The position numbers and the translations under genes are program-made. DNA of 64,000 nucleotides, taken from CAISCU01 sp051861545 (GTDB lineage: Bacteria > Bacteroidota > Bacteroidia > UKL13-3). The notes under the pieces were generated by a model, which was given only the letters and a program-made list of their open reading frames with translations, was not told the DNA's origin and ran no database searches. The number at the start of each line of letters is the position of its first letter. Position 1 is the stretch's first letter. Below, piece by piece: positions 10,001-17,341 of the stretch. The stretch covers positions 1 through 64,000 of the forward strand of contig JBIMKP010000024.1 in the NCBI GenBank assembly GCA_051861545.1, given 5' to 3'.

Positions 10001-10413
10001 TTGGAGAACGATTAAACTTATACAATCAACTTGCTTCGATTAATACTGAAGAAGATTTAAATAAATTTGGTAATGAGCTTCAAGATAGATTTGGGAAATT
10101 ACCTCATCAAATTGATGATTTATTTGACCTCATTAGAGTAAGAGAACTTGGTAAGAAAATGGGTTTTGAAAGAATGGTTTTAAAAGCTGGTAAAATGGCA
10201 GCCTACTTTCCTCCAGAATCAAAACACTATTATTATCAGTCTGAAAAATTTGCACAGATACTACAATATGTGCAAATGAATCCAACTATAATGAGATTAA
10301 AACAAACTGGTAATAATTTATCATTATTAGCTCAGCCAGTAAATACTATTCAGCATGCTTTGCATATTTTGAGAAGAATGAATGATTCAATTAAAATTAT
10401 TGAAACTGTTTAA
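7057..10413 (+). CDS. mfd: Transcription-repair coupling factor
   Basis: Mfd removes RNA polymerase stalled at DNA lesions and recruits UvrA for excision repair. The N-terminal UvrB-homology region (about 1-400) is followed by a CarD-like RNA polymerase-interaction domain (motif GDYVTHIDHGIGKFAG). The RecG-like translocase has Walker A GDVGFGKT at 583-590 and the DEAH-type box as DEEQ at 684-687. The TRG motif and C-terminal TRCF domain complete it. I chose the ATG at 7057 (MKIQELLE, 1118 residues); the open frame extends back to a GTG at 6997, but that codon lies inside the leader hairpin. UvrB and UvrC are encoded at 12.7 and 46.5 kb. Confidence 0.97.
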   Translation: MKIQELLELYCSQEEVNACTLAIQQNKARVHLNGLMASSSALIAASIFQLKQQTHVFVFNNTEDAGYFYSDLSNILEGKTCLLLPSSFKRNFIPATLENSLVLERAETLNRLKQNNRIPELIVSTAEALAEWVISEEDLDKNTYEIKQGSTLDLEFFMEFLNEHHFEREDFVYEPGTYSLRGGIIDVFSFSNEQPYRIELNDDVIESIRIFNPHDQLSLKKVDRFFIIPHVQKNREKEQVVFHYLPEDTCLWFHDLNLGKDQITKGIEKADKWFEENKDHELKEKSSKELWMNTTDWLKEINRFRIIEFGTRKHFHQTTASFQFNIQPQPLFHKNFKLLIENLKQNSSSNYTNLIFSESSRQVERLYTIFEDLDKDVKFDPVYHGLSNGFVDNKLKLACYTEHQVFDRFYKGKIKAGYSGNKLITLKELKELKPGDYVTHIDHGIGKFAGLEKIEINGHLQEAVRLVYKNNDLLYVSINSLHKISKYVGKEGTEPRMNKLGSDAWEKLKNNTKKKVKDIARDLIKLYATRKSQSGFAFAPDNYMQIELEASFMYEDTPDQSKATADVKKDMEKPNPMDRLVCGDVGFGKTEIAIRAAFKAISDSKQVAVLVPTTILANQHYRTFKERLKDFPCNIDYINRFKSAAEQKEVLKKVAEGKVDLLIGTHKLLSKEIKFKDLGLLIIDEEQKFGVAAKEKLKAIKTNVDTLTLTATPIPRTLHFSLMGARDLSVINTPPPNRQPVNTEMHNFNDELIHEAIMHEIGRGGQVFFVHHRVKDIYEMADRLMTICPGIKVGVAHGQLEGEKLEDAMIKFIEGEYDVLVATTIIEAGLDIPNANTIIINSAHMFGLSDLHQMRGRVGRSNKKAFCYLLVPSIMSLTNDARRRLQAIEEFSELGSGFNVAMRDLDIRGAGNLLGGEQSGFIAEIGFEMYHKILDEAIHELKEDEFAELFKDDPGLQKLESRDCNLETDFEALIPDAYVRNIGERLNLYNQLASINTEEDLNKFGNELQDRFGKLPHQIDDLFDLIRVRELGKKMGFERMVLKAGKMAAYFPPESKHYYYQSEKFAQILQYVQMNPTIMRLKQTGNNLSLLAQPVNTIQHALHILRRMNDSIKIIETV

Positions 10414-10551
10414 TTACTTTTTTATCAATCCTCTTTTATTATAACGAGCGCCTTTTCTGTTTTCTTGATCTTCAACACTTGGACACTTTTTAACTTTACA
10501 AGAAGCTCCTAAAAAGAATATAAGTAAGAGTATATATATTTTACTTTTCAT
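10414..10551 (-). CDS. Small lipoprotein, 45 residues
   Basis: A short ORF packed directly against the mfd stop. Its N-terminus MKSKIYILLLIFFLGASC is a classic signal: short basic start, hydrophobic core, then a cysteine at residue 18. The box GASC departs slightly from LAGC, as is usual in Bacteroidota. The mature part is about 28 residues, basic, with KKCP and NRKGARYNKRGLIKK. Tiny lipoproteins of this kind occur in Bacteroidota but have no known function that I can name. It lies downstream of the histone-like gene's terminator, with no clear promoter of its own in the 34 bp between them. Confidence 0.6.
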   Translation of the reverse strand: MKSKIYILLLIFFLGASCKVKKCPSVEDQENRKGARYNKRGLIKK

Positions 10552-10584
10552 AAGAATAAATTTAATTCAATTTACTCATTTTAA

Positions 10585-10620
10585 TGCAAAAAAAAAGACC
10601 TCTAATTGAAGAGGTCTTTT
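10585..10620 (-). terminator. Rho-independent terminator of the histone-like gene
   Basis: AAAAGACCTCT (10593-10603) pairs with AGAGGTCTTTT (10610-10620) around a six-base loop. On the minus strand the stem is followed by a long T run (10596 down to 10588), placed 20 bp after the stop of the H1-like gene. Confidence 0.85.
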
Positions 10621-10639
10621 CAGTACAGACATACTGTAA

Positions 10640-10924
10640 TTATTTTGCAGCTTTCTTAGGAGCAGCAGCTTTTTTAGTTGCAGCTTTCTTAGGAGCAGCA
10701 GCTTTTTTAGTTGCAGCCTTCTTAGGAGCAGCAGCTTTTTTAGTAGCGGCTTTCTTAGGAGCAGCAGCTTTTTTAGTAGCGGCTTTCTTAGGAGCAGCAG
10801 CTTTTTTAGTTGCAGCCTTTTTAGGAGCAGCAGCTTTTTTAGTTGCAGCTTTCTTAGCAGCTTTTTTAGGAGCAGCACTCTTAGTTGGAGCTGCTGCTTT
10901 TTTAGTTTTTTTGGTTGTTGCCAT
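10640..10924 (-). CDS. Histone H1-like Lys/Ala/Pro-rich protein
   Basis: A 94-residue, extremely basic, low-complexity protein made only of Lys, Ala, Pro and Thr with a few Met and Ser. After MATTKKTKKAAAPTKSAAP it consists of 11-residue repeats of the form KKAAAPKKAAT. It resembles the C-terminal tails of eukaryotic H1, chlamydial Hc1/Hc2 and AlgP. Such proteins bind DNA without sequence specificity and are thought to compact the nucleoid; this is family inference only. A promoter and a strong terminator flank it, so it is its own transcription unit. The opposite strand is also open for 118 codons, but that is a by-product of the repeat composition. Confidence 0.85.
   Translation of the reverse strand: MATTKKTKKAAAPTKSAAPKKAAKKAATKKAAAPKKAATKKAAAPKKAATKKAAAPKKAATKKAAAPKKAATKKAAAPKKAATKKAAAPKKAAK
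10647..10844. repeat. 33-bp tandem repeats inside the histone-like gene
   Basis: Six head-to-tail copies of a 33-bp unit begin at 10647, 10680, 10713, 10746, 10779 and 10812, followed by a partial unit. The unit encodes the 11-residue KKAAAPKKAAT repeat in reverse. Copies differ at few bases (for example GTT against GTA, CTTTC against CCTTC), so repeat number is likely to vary between strains by slippage. Confidence 0.9.
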
Positions 10925-10952
10925 ACGTATAAAAATTTGATTGATTACATAA

Positions 10953-10983
10953 CAAAGTTAGAAGGCTCTTAATTATTTTCAAG
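10953..10983 (-). promoter_or_regulatory. Promoter of the histone-like gene
   Basis: On the minus strand CTTG (10983 to 10980), 19 bp, then TAACTTTG (10960 to 10953): a full -7 match and a single mismatch in the -33 element at the standard spacing. The predicted start lies about 22 nt before the ATG. Confidence 0.6.
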
Positions 10984-11360
10984 TACTTGCTGTATATCAG
11001 ACTAAAAAAATAAGCACTTTCAACTGTTGATAACTCAACACAATACTTGTAAACTATTGAATTCACTAATATCTTCAGCCATTAAGCTCTAATATAAATT
11101 GTGATTAAATTCATTAACTTTTTTTATCTTTTTATTAAACACATAAAAATGAATTCTAACATATTCTTGCTTAATCAAAATTATAAATCCTTGTCACAAG
11201 CTGATTTTACTATTACTCCCACGATTCATCAATACAATTTTTCATAAATCATGAGTTTGATTTATATTTTATTTTTTTATCACCATGAAAAAAATTGACA
11301 TATACTTAAACAAAAAAGAGTATAATTTTAAATACATAATTCTATAATTGAAATTGTATG

Positions 11361-11423
11361 TAAGTTTGTATTTATAAATGATATTGTTTTAAAAAATCAT
11401 TTATGTATAGAAACATTTTCTAT
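11361..11423 (+). promoter_or_regulatory. cinA -7 element and two leader hairpins
   Basis: TAAGTTTG (11361-11368) is a full -7 match; no -33 element is visible. The predicted leader then contains two perfect inverted repeats: ATAAATGAT (11374-11382) with ATCATTTAT (11396-11404), and ATAGAAA (11407-11413) with TTTCTAT (11417-11423). Almost the whole leader before the ATG at 11438 can fold. Confidence 0.45.
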
Positions 11424-11437
11424 CAATAAAAAAATAT

Positions 11438-12679
11438 ATGAAAGCAGAAATTATAACTATTGGAGATGAACTTTTATTAGGGCAAGTTATTGATACAAAT
11501 TCATCATGGCTCGGACAAGAACTAAATAAACTAGGTATACATGTTCATCACAAATCTGCAATCTCCGATAAGCGAGAAGCCATACTGGACGCGCTTTCAC
11601 AAGCATCGAAACGAAGTAGCATTGTAATCATCACAGGAGGACTTGGTCCTACAAAAGATGATATTACGAAGTTTACTATGTGTGAATTCTTTCAAACAAA
11701 TTTGGTGTTAAATCAAAGAGTACTTGATTGGGTTACTGAAATTTTTAGTAAAAGAAATTTACCAATGATTGATAGCAATATGCAACAAGCAATGCTTCCT
11801 ACTAATTGTGAATTATTATGGAATAGAAGTGGTACTGCTCCGGGTATGTGGTTTTACGAAAATGATGTTGCTTATGTTTCAATGCCAGGTGTTCCTTTTG
11901 AAATGAAAACAATTTTTGAAGAAGAAGTTATACCTATGCTTAAAAAAACTTTTTCATTCCCAGCAATTGTACATCGTACTATTCAAACTTGTTCAATTGG
12001 AGAAAGTTTTCTTGCTAAAAAAATTGAAGATATTGAAGACCAATTACCAAATCATATTAAACTTGCATACCTGCCATCGGTTGGGGCTGTAAGGCTTCGC
12101 TTTAGTGCTTATGGTGAAAATGAATTGCAGTTACATGATGAACTAAACCATATCATCAATAAATTATATGATAGAATTGGTCATTATATTTATGGTGAAG
12201 GAAATGATTCATTACAAGAAGTTGTTGGAGCTTTACTTAATAGTCAATCAAAAACACTAGCTACTGCCGAAAGTTGCACAGGTGGATATATGGCACATTT
12301 AATAACATCAGTTCCTGGAAGCTCAAATTATTATTTAGGTTCTGTTATTGCATATCATAACAAAATAAAAATGGAACAATTAAATGTTCCTGAGTCATTA
12401 TTAATTGAACATGGTGCAGTAAGTGAAGCTTGTGTTATAAAAATGGCTGAAGAAGTTCGTTTAAAAACTGGTGCTGATTATGCTATATCATCAAGTGGAA
12501 TTGCAGGCCCTGGTGGTGGTACCGAAACAAAACCTGTTGGAACAGTTTGGATTGGTTTTGCTAGTGAATCTAAATCTTTTGGTCGAGTATTTAATATGGG
12601 AGATAACAGAGAAAGAACAATTCTTAGAACTGCTTTAATGGCTTTAGATATTTTAAGAAAAGAATTATTAGAAGACTAA
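11438..12679 (+). CDS. cinA: CinA-family protein (NMN deamidase / competence-damage domain)
   Basis: A two-domain enzyme of pyridine-nucleotide housekeeping: in characterised homologues the N-terminal COG1058 domain hydrolyses ADP-ribose and the C-terminal domain deamidates nicotinamide mononucleotide. The N-terminus KAEIITIGDELLLGQ and the motif ITGGLGPTKDD mark the molybdopterin-binding-like fold; ATAESCTGG and GIAGPGGG mark the PncC deamidase with its conserved serine. The length of 413 residues is typical. It is the first gene of a tight plus-strand operon, 9 bp before uvrB. Confidence 0.95.
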   Translation: MKAEIITIGDELLLGQVIDTNSSWLGQELNKLGIHVHHKSAISDKREAILDALSQASKRSSIVIITGGLGPTKDDITKFTMCEFFQTNLVLNQRVLDWVTEIFSKRNLPMIDSNMQQAMLPTNCELLWNRSGTAPGMWFYENDVAYVSMPGVPFEMKTIFEEEVIPMLKKTFSFPAIVHRTIQTCSIGESFLAKKIEDIEDQLPNHIKLAYLPSVGAVRLRFSAYGENELQLHDELNHIINKLYDRIGHYIYGEGNDSLQEVVGALLNSQSKTLATAESCTGGYMAHLITSVPGSSNYYLGSVIAYHNKIKMEQLNVPESLLIEHGAVSEACVIKMAEEVRLKTGADYAISSSGIAGPGGGTETKPVGTVWIGFASESKSFGRVFNMGDNRERTILRTALMALDILRKELLED

Positions 12680-12688
12680 TTTTACAAA

Positions 12689-14719
12689 ATGGATTTTCAA
12701 CTTAATTCTGAATTTAAACCAACAGGCGATCAACCTGATGCTATTGTAAAACTTGTTAATGGAATCAATTCTGGAGATCGTTCACAAGTTCTTTTAGGAG
12801 TTACTGGTTCTGGTAAAACTTTTACTATGGCCAATGTAATTGCTCAGGTAAAAAAACCAACTTTAATAATCAGTCATAATAAAACTTTAGTAGCTCAACT
12901 ATTTGGAGAATTTAAACAATTCTTCCCCAATAATGCTGTTGAATACTTTGTTTCTTATTACGATTATTACCAACCAGAAGCTTTTATTCCGACAACAAAT
13001 ACATACATCGAAAAAGACTTACAAATAAATGATGAGATTGAAAAACTCAGACTCAAAACAACTTCTTCTTTATTATCTGGAAGAAGAGATGTGATAGTAC
13101 TTGCTTCTGTCTCATGTATTTTTGGTGCTGGTAATCCTAAGGATTATGAAAACAGTATCATTAGAATAAAAAAGAACCAAGTTATTTCTAGAAACAATTT
13201 GTTGTTTGCTTTGGTTGATTCATTATATAGCAGAACAACTGCAGATTTTCAAAGAGGAAATTTCAGAGTTAAGGGTGATGTTGTTGATGTATTTCCTGCT
13301 TATGCCGATTTCGCTATTCGTATTTCATTCTTCGGAAATGATGTGGAAAGCTTACATATCATTGATCCTGTTTCTGGTAAAAAACAAGAAGAAGTTGATA
13401 ATATTGCCATCTTCCCTGCAAACATTTATGTAACTCCAAAAGACCAACTCAATAGAGCCATCCGTGAAATCCAAGATGACTTAACAGGCCAAATTGAGTA
13501 CTTTAAATCAATTGGAAAATACCTTGAAGCAAAACGATTAGAGGAAAGAACAAACTTCGATTTAGAAATGATTCGAGAATTAGGCTATTGTAATGGTATT
13601 GAAAATTACAGTCGATACATGGATCAGCGAAAACCCGGTGATAGACCTTTCTGTTTAATCGATTATTTCCCTGAAGATTTTTTATTAATTGTTGATGAAA
13701 GCCATGCTACCATGCCACAACTAAGAGGCATGTATGGTGGCGATAGAAGTAGAAAAGAGAATCTGGTTGATTTCGGTTTCCGCTTACCTTCTGCTTTAGA
13801 TAATAGACCATTAATGTTCCCTGAATTTGAACAAATGGTAAACCAAATTATCTATGTTAGTGCAACTCCAGCTGAATATGAAATTAGAGAATCTGAAGGT
13901 GTAGTTGTTGAACAAATTATTAGACCAACAGGACTATTAGACCCTGTTATTTTTGTTAAACCATGTTTAAATCAAGTAGATGATTTACTTGATGAAATTG
14001 ATGAAAGAATAAAAATGGGTGATAGAGTTCTTGTTACTACTTTAACCAAACGAATGGCTGAAGAGTTAAGCAAGTACATGGCAAAACTTAATATTAAATG
14101 TAGATATATCCATAGTGAAGTTAAAACATTAGATAGAGTTGAAATTCTTAGAGATTTAAGATTAGGCAAGTTTGATGTTTTAGTTGGAGTAAATTTATTA
14201 AGAGAAGGATTGGATTTACCTGAAGTAAGTTTGGTTGCAATTATGGATGCTGACAAAGAAGGTTTTTTAAGAAACGAAAGATCTTTAACCCAAACTATTG
14301 GTCGTGCAGCAAGAAATGAAAATGGGAAAGTAATCATGTATGCAGACCATATTACTGATAGCATGCAAAGAACTATTGATGAAACCAACAGAAGAAGAGA
14401 GATTCAAACTGCTTACAATCTAAAACATGGTATCACACCAAAAACTGTTAGAAAAAGTAAGGATGAAATTATGCGACAAACTTCTGTTGCTGATGCAAAA
14501 GAGGGAGCTGAATCAATGGCTTACCTAGAACCTGAAGAAGTATCGGCAGCAGCTGATCCTGTTTTACAATACATGAATAAAAATCAATTACAAAAAGCAA
14601 TTGATGAAACTAAGAAACGAATGGTTCAAGCTGCAAAAGACATGGAATTTATGGAAGCTGCGAGGTTACGTGATGAAATGTTCGCGCTTCAAAAACAATT
14701 AGAATCTCATGCAGAATAA
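12689..14719 (+). CDS. uvrB: Excinuclease ABC subunit B
   Basis: Damage-verifying helicase of nucleotide excision repair; it is loaded by UvrA and then recruits UvrC. Walker A GVTGSGKT lies at 37-44, the beta-hairpin region (YYDYYQPEA) near 90-100, the helicase motif VDESHAT in the middle, and the motif QTIGRAARN near the end of the helicase core. The C-terminal UVR domain (about 630-670, AAKDMEFMEAARLRDEM) is the UvrC contact. Its length of 676 residues is usual. Its last 11 bases overlap the start of the potassium channel gene, so the two are probably coupled in translation. Confidence 0.98.
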   Translation: MDFQLNSEFKPTGDQPDAIVKLVNGINSGDRSQVLLGVTGSGKTFTMANVIAQVKKPTLIISHNKTLVAQLFGEFKQFFPNNAVEYFVSYYDYYQPEAFIPTTNTYIEKDLQINDEIEKLRLKTTSSLLSGRRDVIVLASVSCIFGAGNPKDYENSIIRIKKNQVISRNNLLFALVDSLYSRTTADFQRGNFRVKGDVVDVFPAYADFAIRISFFGNDVESLHIIDPVSGKKQEEVDNIAIFPANIYVTPKDQLNRAIREIQDDLTGQIEYFKSIGKYLEAKRLEERTNFDLEMIRELGYCNGIENYSRYMDQRKPGDRPFCLIDYFPEDFLLIVDESHATMPQLRGMYGGDRSRKENLVDFGFRLPSALDNRPLMFPEFEQMVNQIIYVSATPAEYEIRESEGVVVEQIIRPTGLLDPVIFVKPCLNQVDDLLDEIDERIKMGDRVLVTTLTKRMAEELSKYMAKLNIKCRYIHSEVKTLDRVEILRDLRLGKFDVLVGVNLLREGLDLPEVSLVAIMDADKEGFLRNERSLTQTIGRAARNENGKVIMYADHITDSMQRTIDETNRRREIQTAYNLKHGITPKTVRKSKDEIMRQTSVADAKEGAESMAYLEPEEVSAAADPVLQYMNKNQLQKAIDETKKRMVQAAKDMEFMEAARLRDEMFALQKQLESHAE

Positions 14720-15707
14720 AAGAGAAAGGGGTGTTTTTAAAAACCTTCAAAAACGTTTCAAAGAAGATAAATATACTGGCTTTGGTTCAGGTGCTAATAG
14801 TCAAGGTGCAAGATTACTTGGCAGAGATGGAACCTATAACGTTGAAAGAACAGGGCAGGCATTTACAGATTATTATAGTCCTTTTCATTCATTGGTTACT
14901 ATGACATGGACCAAATTCTTTTTGATGATATTTTTAATTTTTTGCTTAACAAATATCTTCTTTAGTATACTTTACATGTTTGTGGGTTTCGATGAATTCA
15001 CCGGTTTTGCCTTTAATCATGCTCCAGGAAAATTCTTCGACTTACTTACTTTTAGTGCGCAAACTTTAACAACTGTTGGTTATGGAAGAGTAAACCCAAT
15101 TGGATATTGGGCCGGCACAATTGCAAGTTTTGAAGCCATGATTGGTTTACTTAGTTTCGCTTTAGTTACTGGTTTACTGTATGGAAGATTTTCTAGACCT
15201 GTTGTTAAACTTACATTAAGTAAAAATGGAATAATTGCTCCTTTTAATGATATCAATGCATTGATGATACGAATTGCCAATACCAGAACAAATCAATTAT
15301 TGGAATGCGAAGCAATTATGATTTTAAGTATTATCGATAAAGATTCTAATAAAAGAAATTTCATTACTCTCGATTTAGAATATTCACGAATTAACGCATT
15401 GGCTTTAAGCTGGACAATCGTACATCCAATAACTGAAAATAGTCCAATTTATGGCTTAACTGAACCAGATTTATTGGATTTAAATGCCGAATTCATAATC
15501 ATGTTTAAAGCATTTGATGATACTTATAGCCAACAAGTGCATACAAGATTTAGTTATATAGCTGAAGATTTTGTTTGGGGAGCTAAATTTTTACCTATGT
15601 ATAAACGTAGTGAAGAAGGTTTGCAAACTATACTTGAGCTCGACAAAATTGGTTCTTATGAAAAAGCTCCATTAAATGAAACAAAAAAGGCCCCCGAAGA
15701 GGCCTAA
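14709..15707 (+). CDS. KirBac-type inward-rectifier potassium channel
   Basis: Tetrameric inner-membrane K+ channel. A cytoplasmic N-terminal segment (1-62) leads to TM1 (about 66-92), a pore helix, the selectivity filter TVGYG at 122-126, TM2 (about 132-160) and a C-terminal immunoglobulin-like cytoplasmic domain (about 165-310) typical of Kir channels. The filter is followed by RVNP where KirBac often has DMHP. Its ATG lies inside the 3' end of uvrB. Nothing in the sequence links K+ flux to repair, so the shared operon may just be inherited order. Its last codons also encode the terminator of the convergent lipoprotein gene. Confidence 0.92.
   Translation: MQNKRERGVFKNLQKRFKEDKYTGFGSGANSQGARLLGRDGTYNVERTGQAFTDYYSPFHSLVTMTWTKFFLMIFLIFCLTNIFFSILYMFVGFDEFTGFAFNHAPGKFFDLLTFSAQTLTTVGYGRVNPIGYWAGTIASFEAMIGLLSFALVTGLLYGRFSRPVVKLTLSKNGIIAPFNDINALMIRIANTRTNQLLECEAIMILSIIDKDSNKRNFITLDLEYSRINALALSWTIVHPITENSPIYGLTEPDLLDLNAEFIIMFKAFDDTYSQQVHTRFSYIAEDFVWGAKFLPMYKRSEEGLQTILELDKIGSYEKAPLNETKKAPEEA
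15682..15705 (-). terminator. Minus-strand terminator embedded in the Kir channel 3' end
   Basis: Read on the minus strand, AGGCCTC and GGGGCCT form a 7-bp stem (one G-T pair) capped by a TTCG tetraloop and followed by TTTTTT. It lies 22 bp beyond the lipoprotein stop and within the last codons of the plus-strand Kir gene. Confidence 0.8.
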
Positions 15708-15727
15708 TTTATAATTTCGAAATAAAA

Positions 15728-16273
15728 TTAGTTTACTGATTTTATTTTAAACTTTCCTTCTGTAATTGCTATAGTAGTTACATCTTCTTCTAATTTCAAT
15801 ATCCCACTAAATGTTCCTTCTAAAGTTTCTCTTGGCGACATTGGCATTTTTGTGAACACAATAGTTAATCCATTACCTGTTCCCTTAGGAGTTGCTCTTG
15901 ATTTATAAATAAATCCTTCTGGATCTGTGTATTCAGCCCAATTGAATTGTTCTGTTTCGTCTAATAAAAAATTTGTACCATCTCCCCAACCAACAGTTGG
16001 ACGGTTTAAAGAAATACTTATACCTGGTTTTGTTTGTCCAAATACCTTTGTTCCTGCTAAGAATAATAATCCAGGAGAAATTGAGTCATCTTTACCTGCT
16101 GTAAACGATTTCATTTCATATAAAACTCCATTTGCCTTAAATGAATACCATTCTGTTGGAGTTATTGGACCTCCTCCATTGTTATTGTTTGTGTTGTTTG
16201 TGCTAGTTTCTTCTTTTTTGCATGAAACAAGAACTAAGCTAATTAAACTTAATGCGATAATAAATTTCTTCAT
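15728..16273 (-). CDS. Lipoprotein of unknown function
   Basis: A 181-residue predicted lipoprotein. The signal MKKFIIALSLISLVLVSC ends in a good lipobox (LVSC, Cys18). An Asn/Gly-rich linker (NNTNNNNGGGP) follows, then a soluble beta-rich domain of about 140 residues with a YSFKANGVLYEMKSF motif. I recognise no named family with certainty. The N-rich linker after the lipid anchor is common in surface-exposed Bacteroidota lipoproteins. It is flanked by terminators on both sides and is probably monocistronic; no convincing promoter was found in the 87 bp upstream. Confidence 0.8.
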   Translation of the reverse strand: MKKFIIALSLISLVLVSCKKEETSTNNTNNNNGGGPITPTEWYSFKANGVLYEMKSFTAGKDDSISPGLLFLAGTKVFGQTKPGISISLNRPTVGWGDGTNFLLDETEQFNWAEYTDPEGFIYKSRATPKGTGNGLTIVFTKMPMSPRETLEGTFSGILKLEEDVTTIAITEGKFKIKSVN

Positions 16274-16293
16274 TGGTGTTTTGTGTGTATTAA

Positions 16294-16327
16294 AAAATTT
16301 GGGCCGAAACTATACATTTCGGCCCAA
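16294..16327 (-). terminator. Terminator of the ugd-decarboxylase operon
   Basis: TTGGGCCGAAA (16299-16309) pairs perfectly with TTTCGGCCCAA (16317-16327) across a seven-base loop, and on the minus strand a T-rich tract follows (16300 down to 16292). It lies 34 bp after the stop of the decarboxylase gene. Confidence 0.85.
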
Positions 16328-16360
16328 TAAAAAACTTAAAAAAGTATAAATGAACTTTTA

Positions 16361-17335
16361 TTAGTCAAATCTGTGAGCTGTTTTATTCAACTCCTCCGGA
16401 CTTAATCCTTTAAAATAATCATATGTTATTTTTAATCCTTCTGCTCTATCTACTTGAGGCTCCCAACCTAAGATTTCTTTAGCTCTTGTAATGTCTGGTT
16501 TACGTTGCTTCGGATCATCTTGAGGTAATGGCTTATGAATTAATTTTTGAGACGTACCAGTAAGTTTAATTATCTCTTCAGCAAATTGATTAATTGTAAT
16601 TTCACTTGGGTTTCCAATATTAACTGGATAAGGATAATCACTCATTAACAGCCTATAGATACCTTCAATTAAATCGCTTTGATAACAAAAACTCCTGGTT
16701 TGTGAACCATCACCAAAAATTGTTAAATCTTCACCTCTTAGCGCTTGTCCAATAAATGCAGGTAAAACTCTACCATCATTTAAACGCATTCTTGGTCCAT
16801 AGGTATTAAAAATCCTAACTATTCTAGTTTCTAAACCATGATAAGTATGGTAAGCCATAGTTATAGCTTCTTGAAAACGTTTAGCTTCATCATAAACACC
16901 TCTTGGTCCTACAGGATTTACATTTCCCCAATAATCTTCATTTTGAGGATGAACTGCTGGATCACCATAAACCTCAGAAGTTGATGCTACTAAAATTCTT
17001 GCTTTTTTTTCCATTGCAAATCCTAACAAGTTATGTGTTCCTAAAGAACCAACTTTTAGGGTTTGAATTGGAATTTTTAAATAATCTATCGGACTTGCAG
17101 GTGACGCAAAATGTAAGATATAATCAACATGACCAGATACATGAACATATTTACTTACATCATGATTATAAAACTCAAATTCTTTAAGTTTCATCAAGTG
17201 TTCGATGTTTTTCATGTCACCTGTTATCAGGTTGTCCATGCCAACTACATCATATCCTTCATTGATAAAACGATCACTAAGATGCGAACCTAAAAAACCA
17301 GCAGCACCTGTAATTAATATTCTTTTATTAGGCAT
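16361..17335 (-). CDS. UDP-glucuronate decarboxylase (UDP-xylose synthase), SDR family
   Basis: Converts UDP-glucuronate to UDP-xylose through an NAD+-dependent 4-keto intermediate. It is an extended SDR protein: NAD loop GAAGFLG at 10-16, catalytic Y148 and K152 (YDEAK), with T119/S120 in STSEVYGD. The motif NPVGPRGVYDEAKR is characteristic of UDP-xylose synthase rather than of dTDP-glucose dehydratase or GalE. The length of 324 residues fits. It lies 6 bp downstream of ugd, which makes its substrate, so the pair forms a two-step route for surface polysaccharide building blocks. Confidence 0.9.
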   Translation of the reverse strand: MPNKRILITGAAGFLGSHLSDRFINEGYDVVGMDNLITGDMKNIEHLMKLKEFEFYNHDVSKYVHVSGHVDYILHFASPASPIDYLKIPIQTLKVGSLGTHNLLGFAMEKKARILVASTSEVYGDPAVHPQNEDYWGNVNPVGPRGVYDEAKRFQEAITMAYHTYHGLETRIVRIFNTYGPRMRLNDGRVLPAFIGQALRGEDLTIFGDGSQTRSFCYQSDLIEGIYRLLMSDYPYPVNIGNPSEITINQFAEEIIKLTGTSQKLIHKPLPQDDPKQRKPDITRAKEILGWEPQVDRAEGLKITYDYFKGLSPEELNKTAHRFD

Positions 17336-17341
17336 GTTTTT

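Larger units (their letters stand above)
10925..11437. other. Divergent intergenic region, histone-like gene / cinA
   Basis: This 513-bp AT-rich spacer holds the histone-like gene's promoter at its left end and the cinA promoter and leader hairpins at its right end. Between 10984 and 11360 I see no gene, RNA or long repeat; the only ORF starting well (11285, 20 codons) is too short and uncharacteristic to call. Confidence 0.7.

Noticed and set aside
10647..10844. CRISPR array (33-bp repeats)
   Set aside because: Units are directly adjacent with no unique spacers and lie in a coding repeat.
10584..10940. 118-codon plus-strand ORF rich in Ala, Phe and Leu opposite the histone-like gene
   Set aside because: It is the mirror of the Lys/Ala repeat codons; the minus strand has promoter, terminator and a recognisable protein type.
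11285..11347. 20-codon ORF starting MKKIDIYLNKKEYNF
   Set aside because: Too short, no signal or conserved feature, and close to random expectation in AT-rich DNA.
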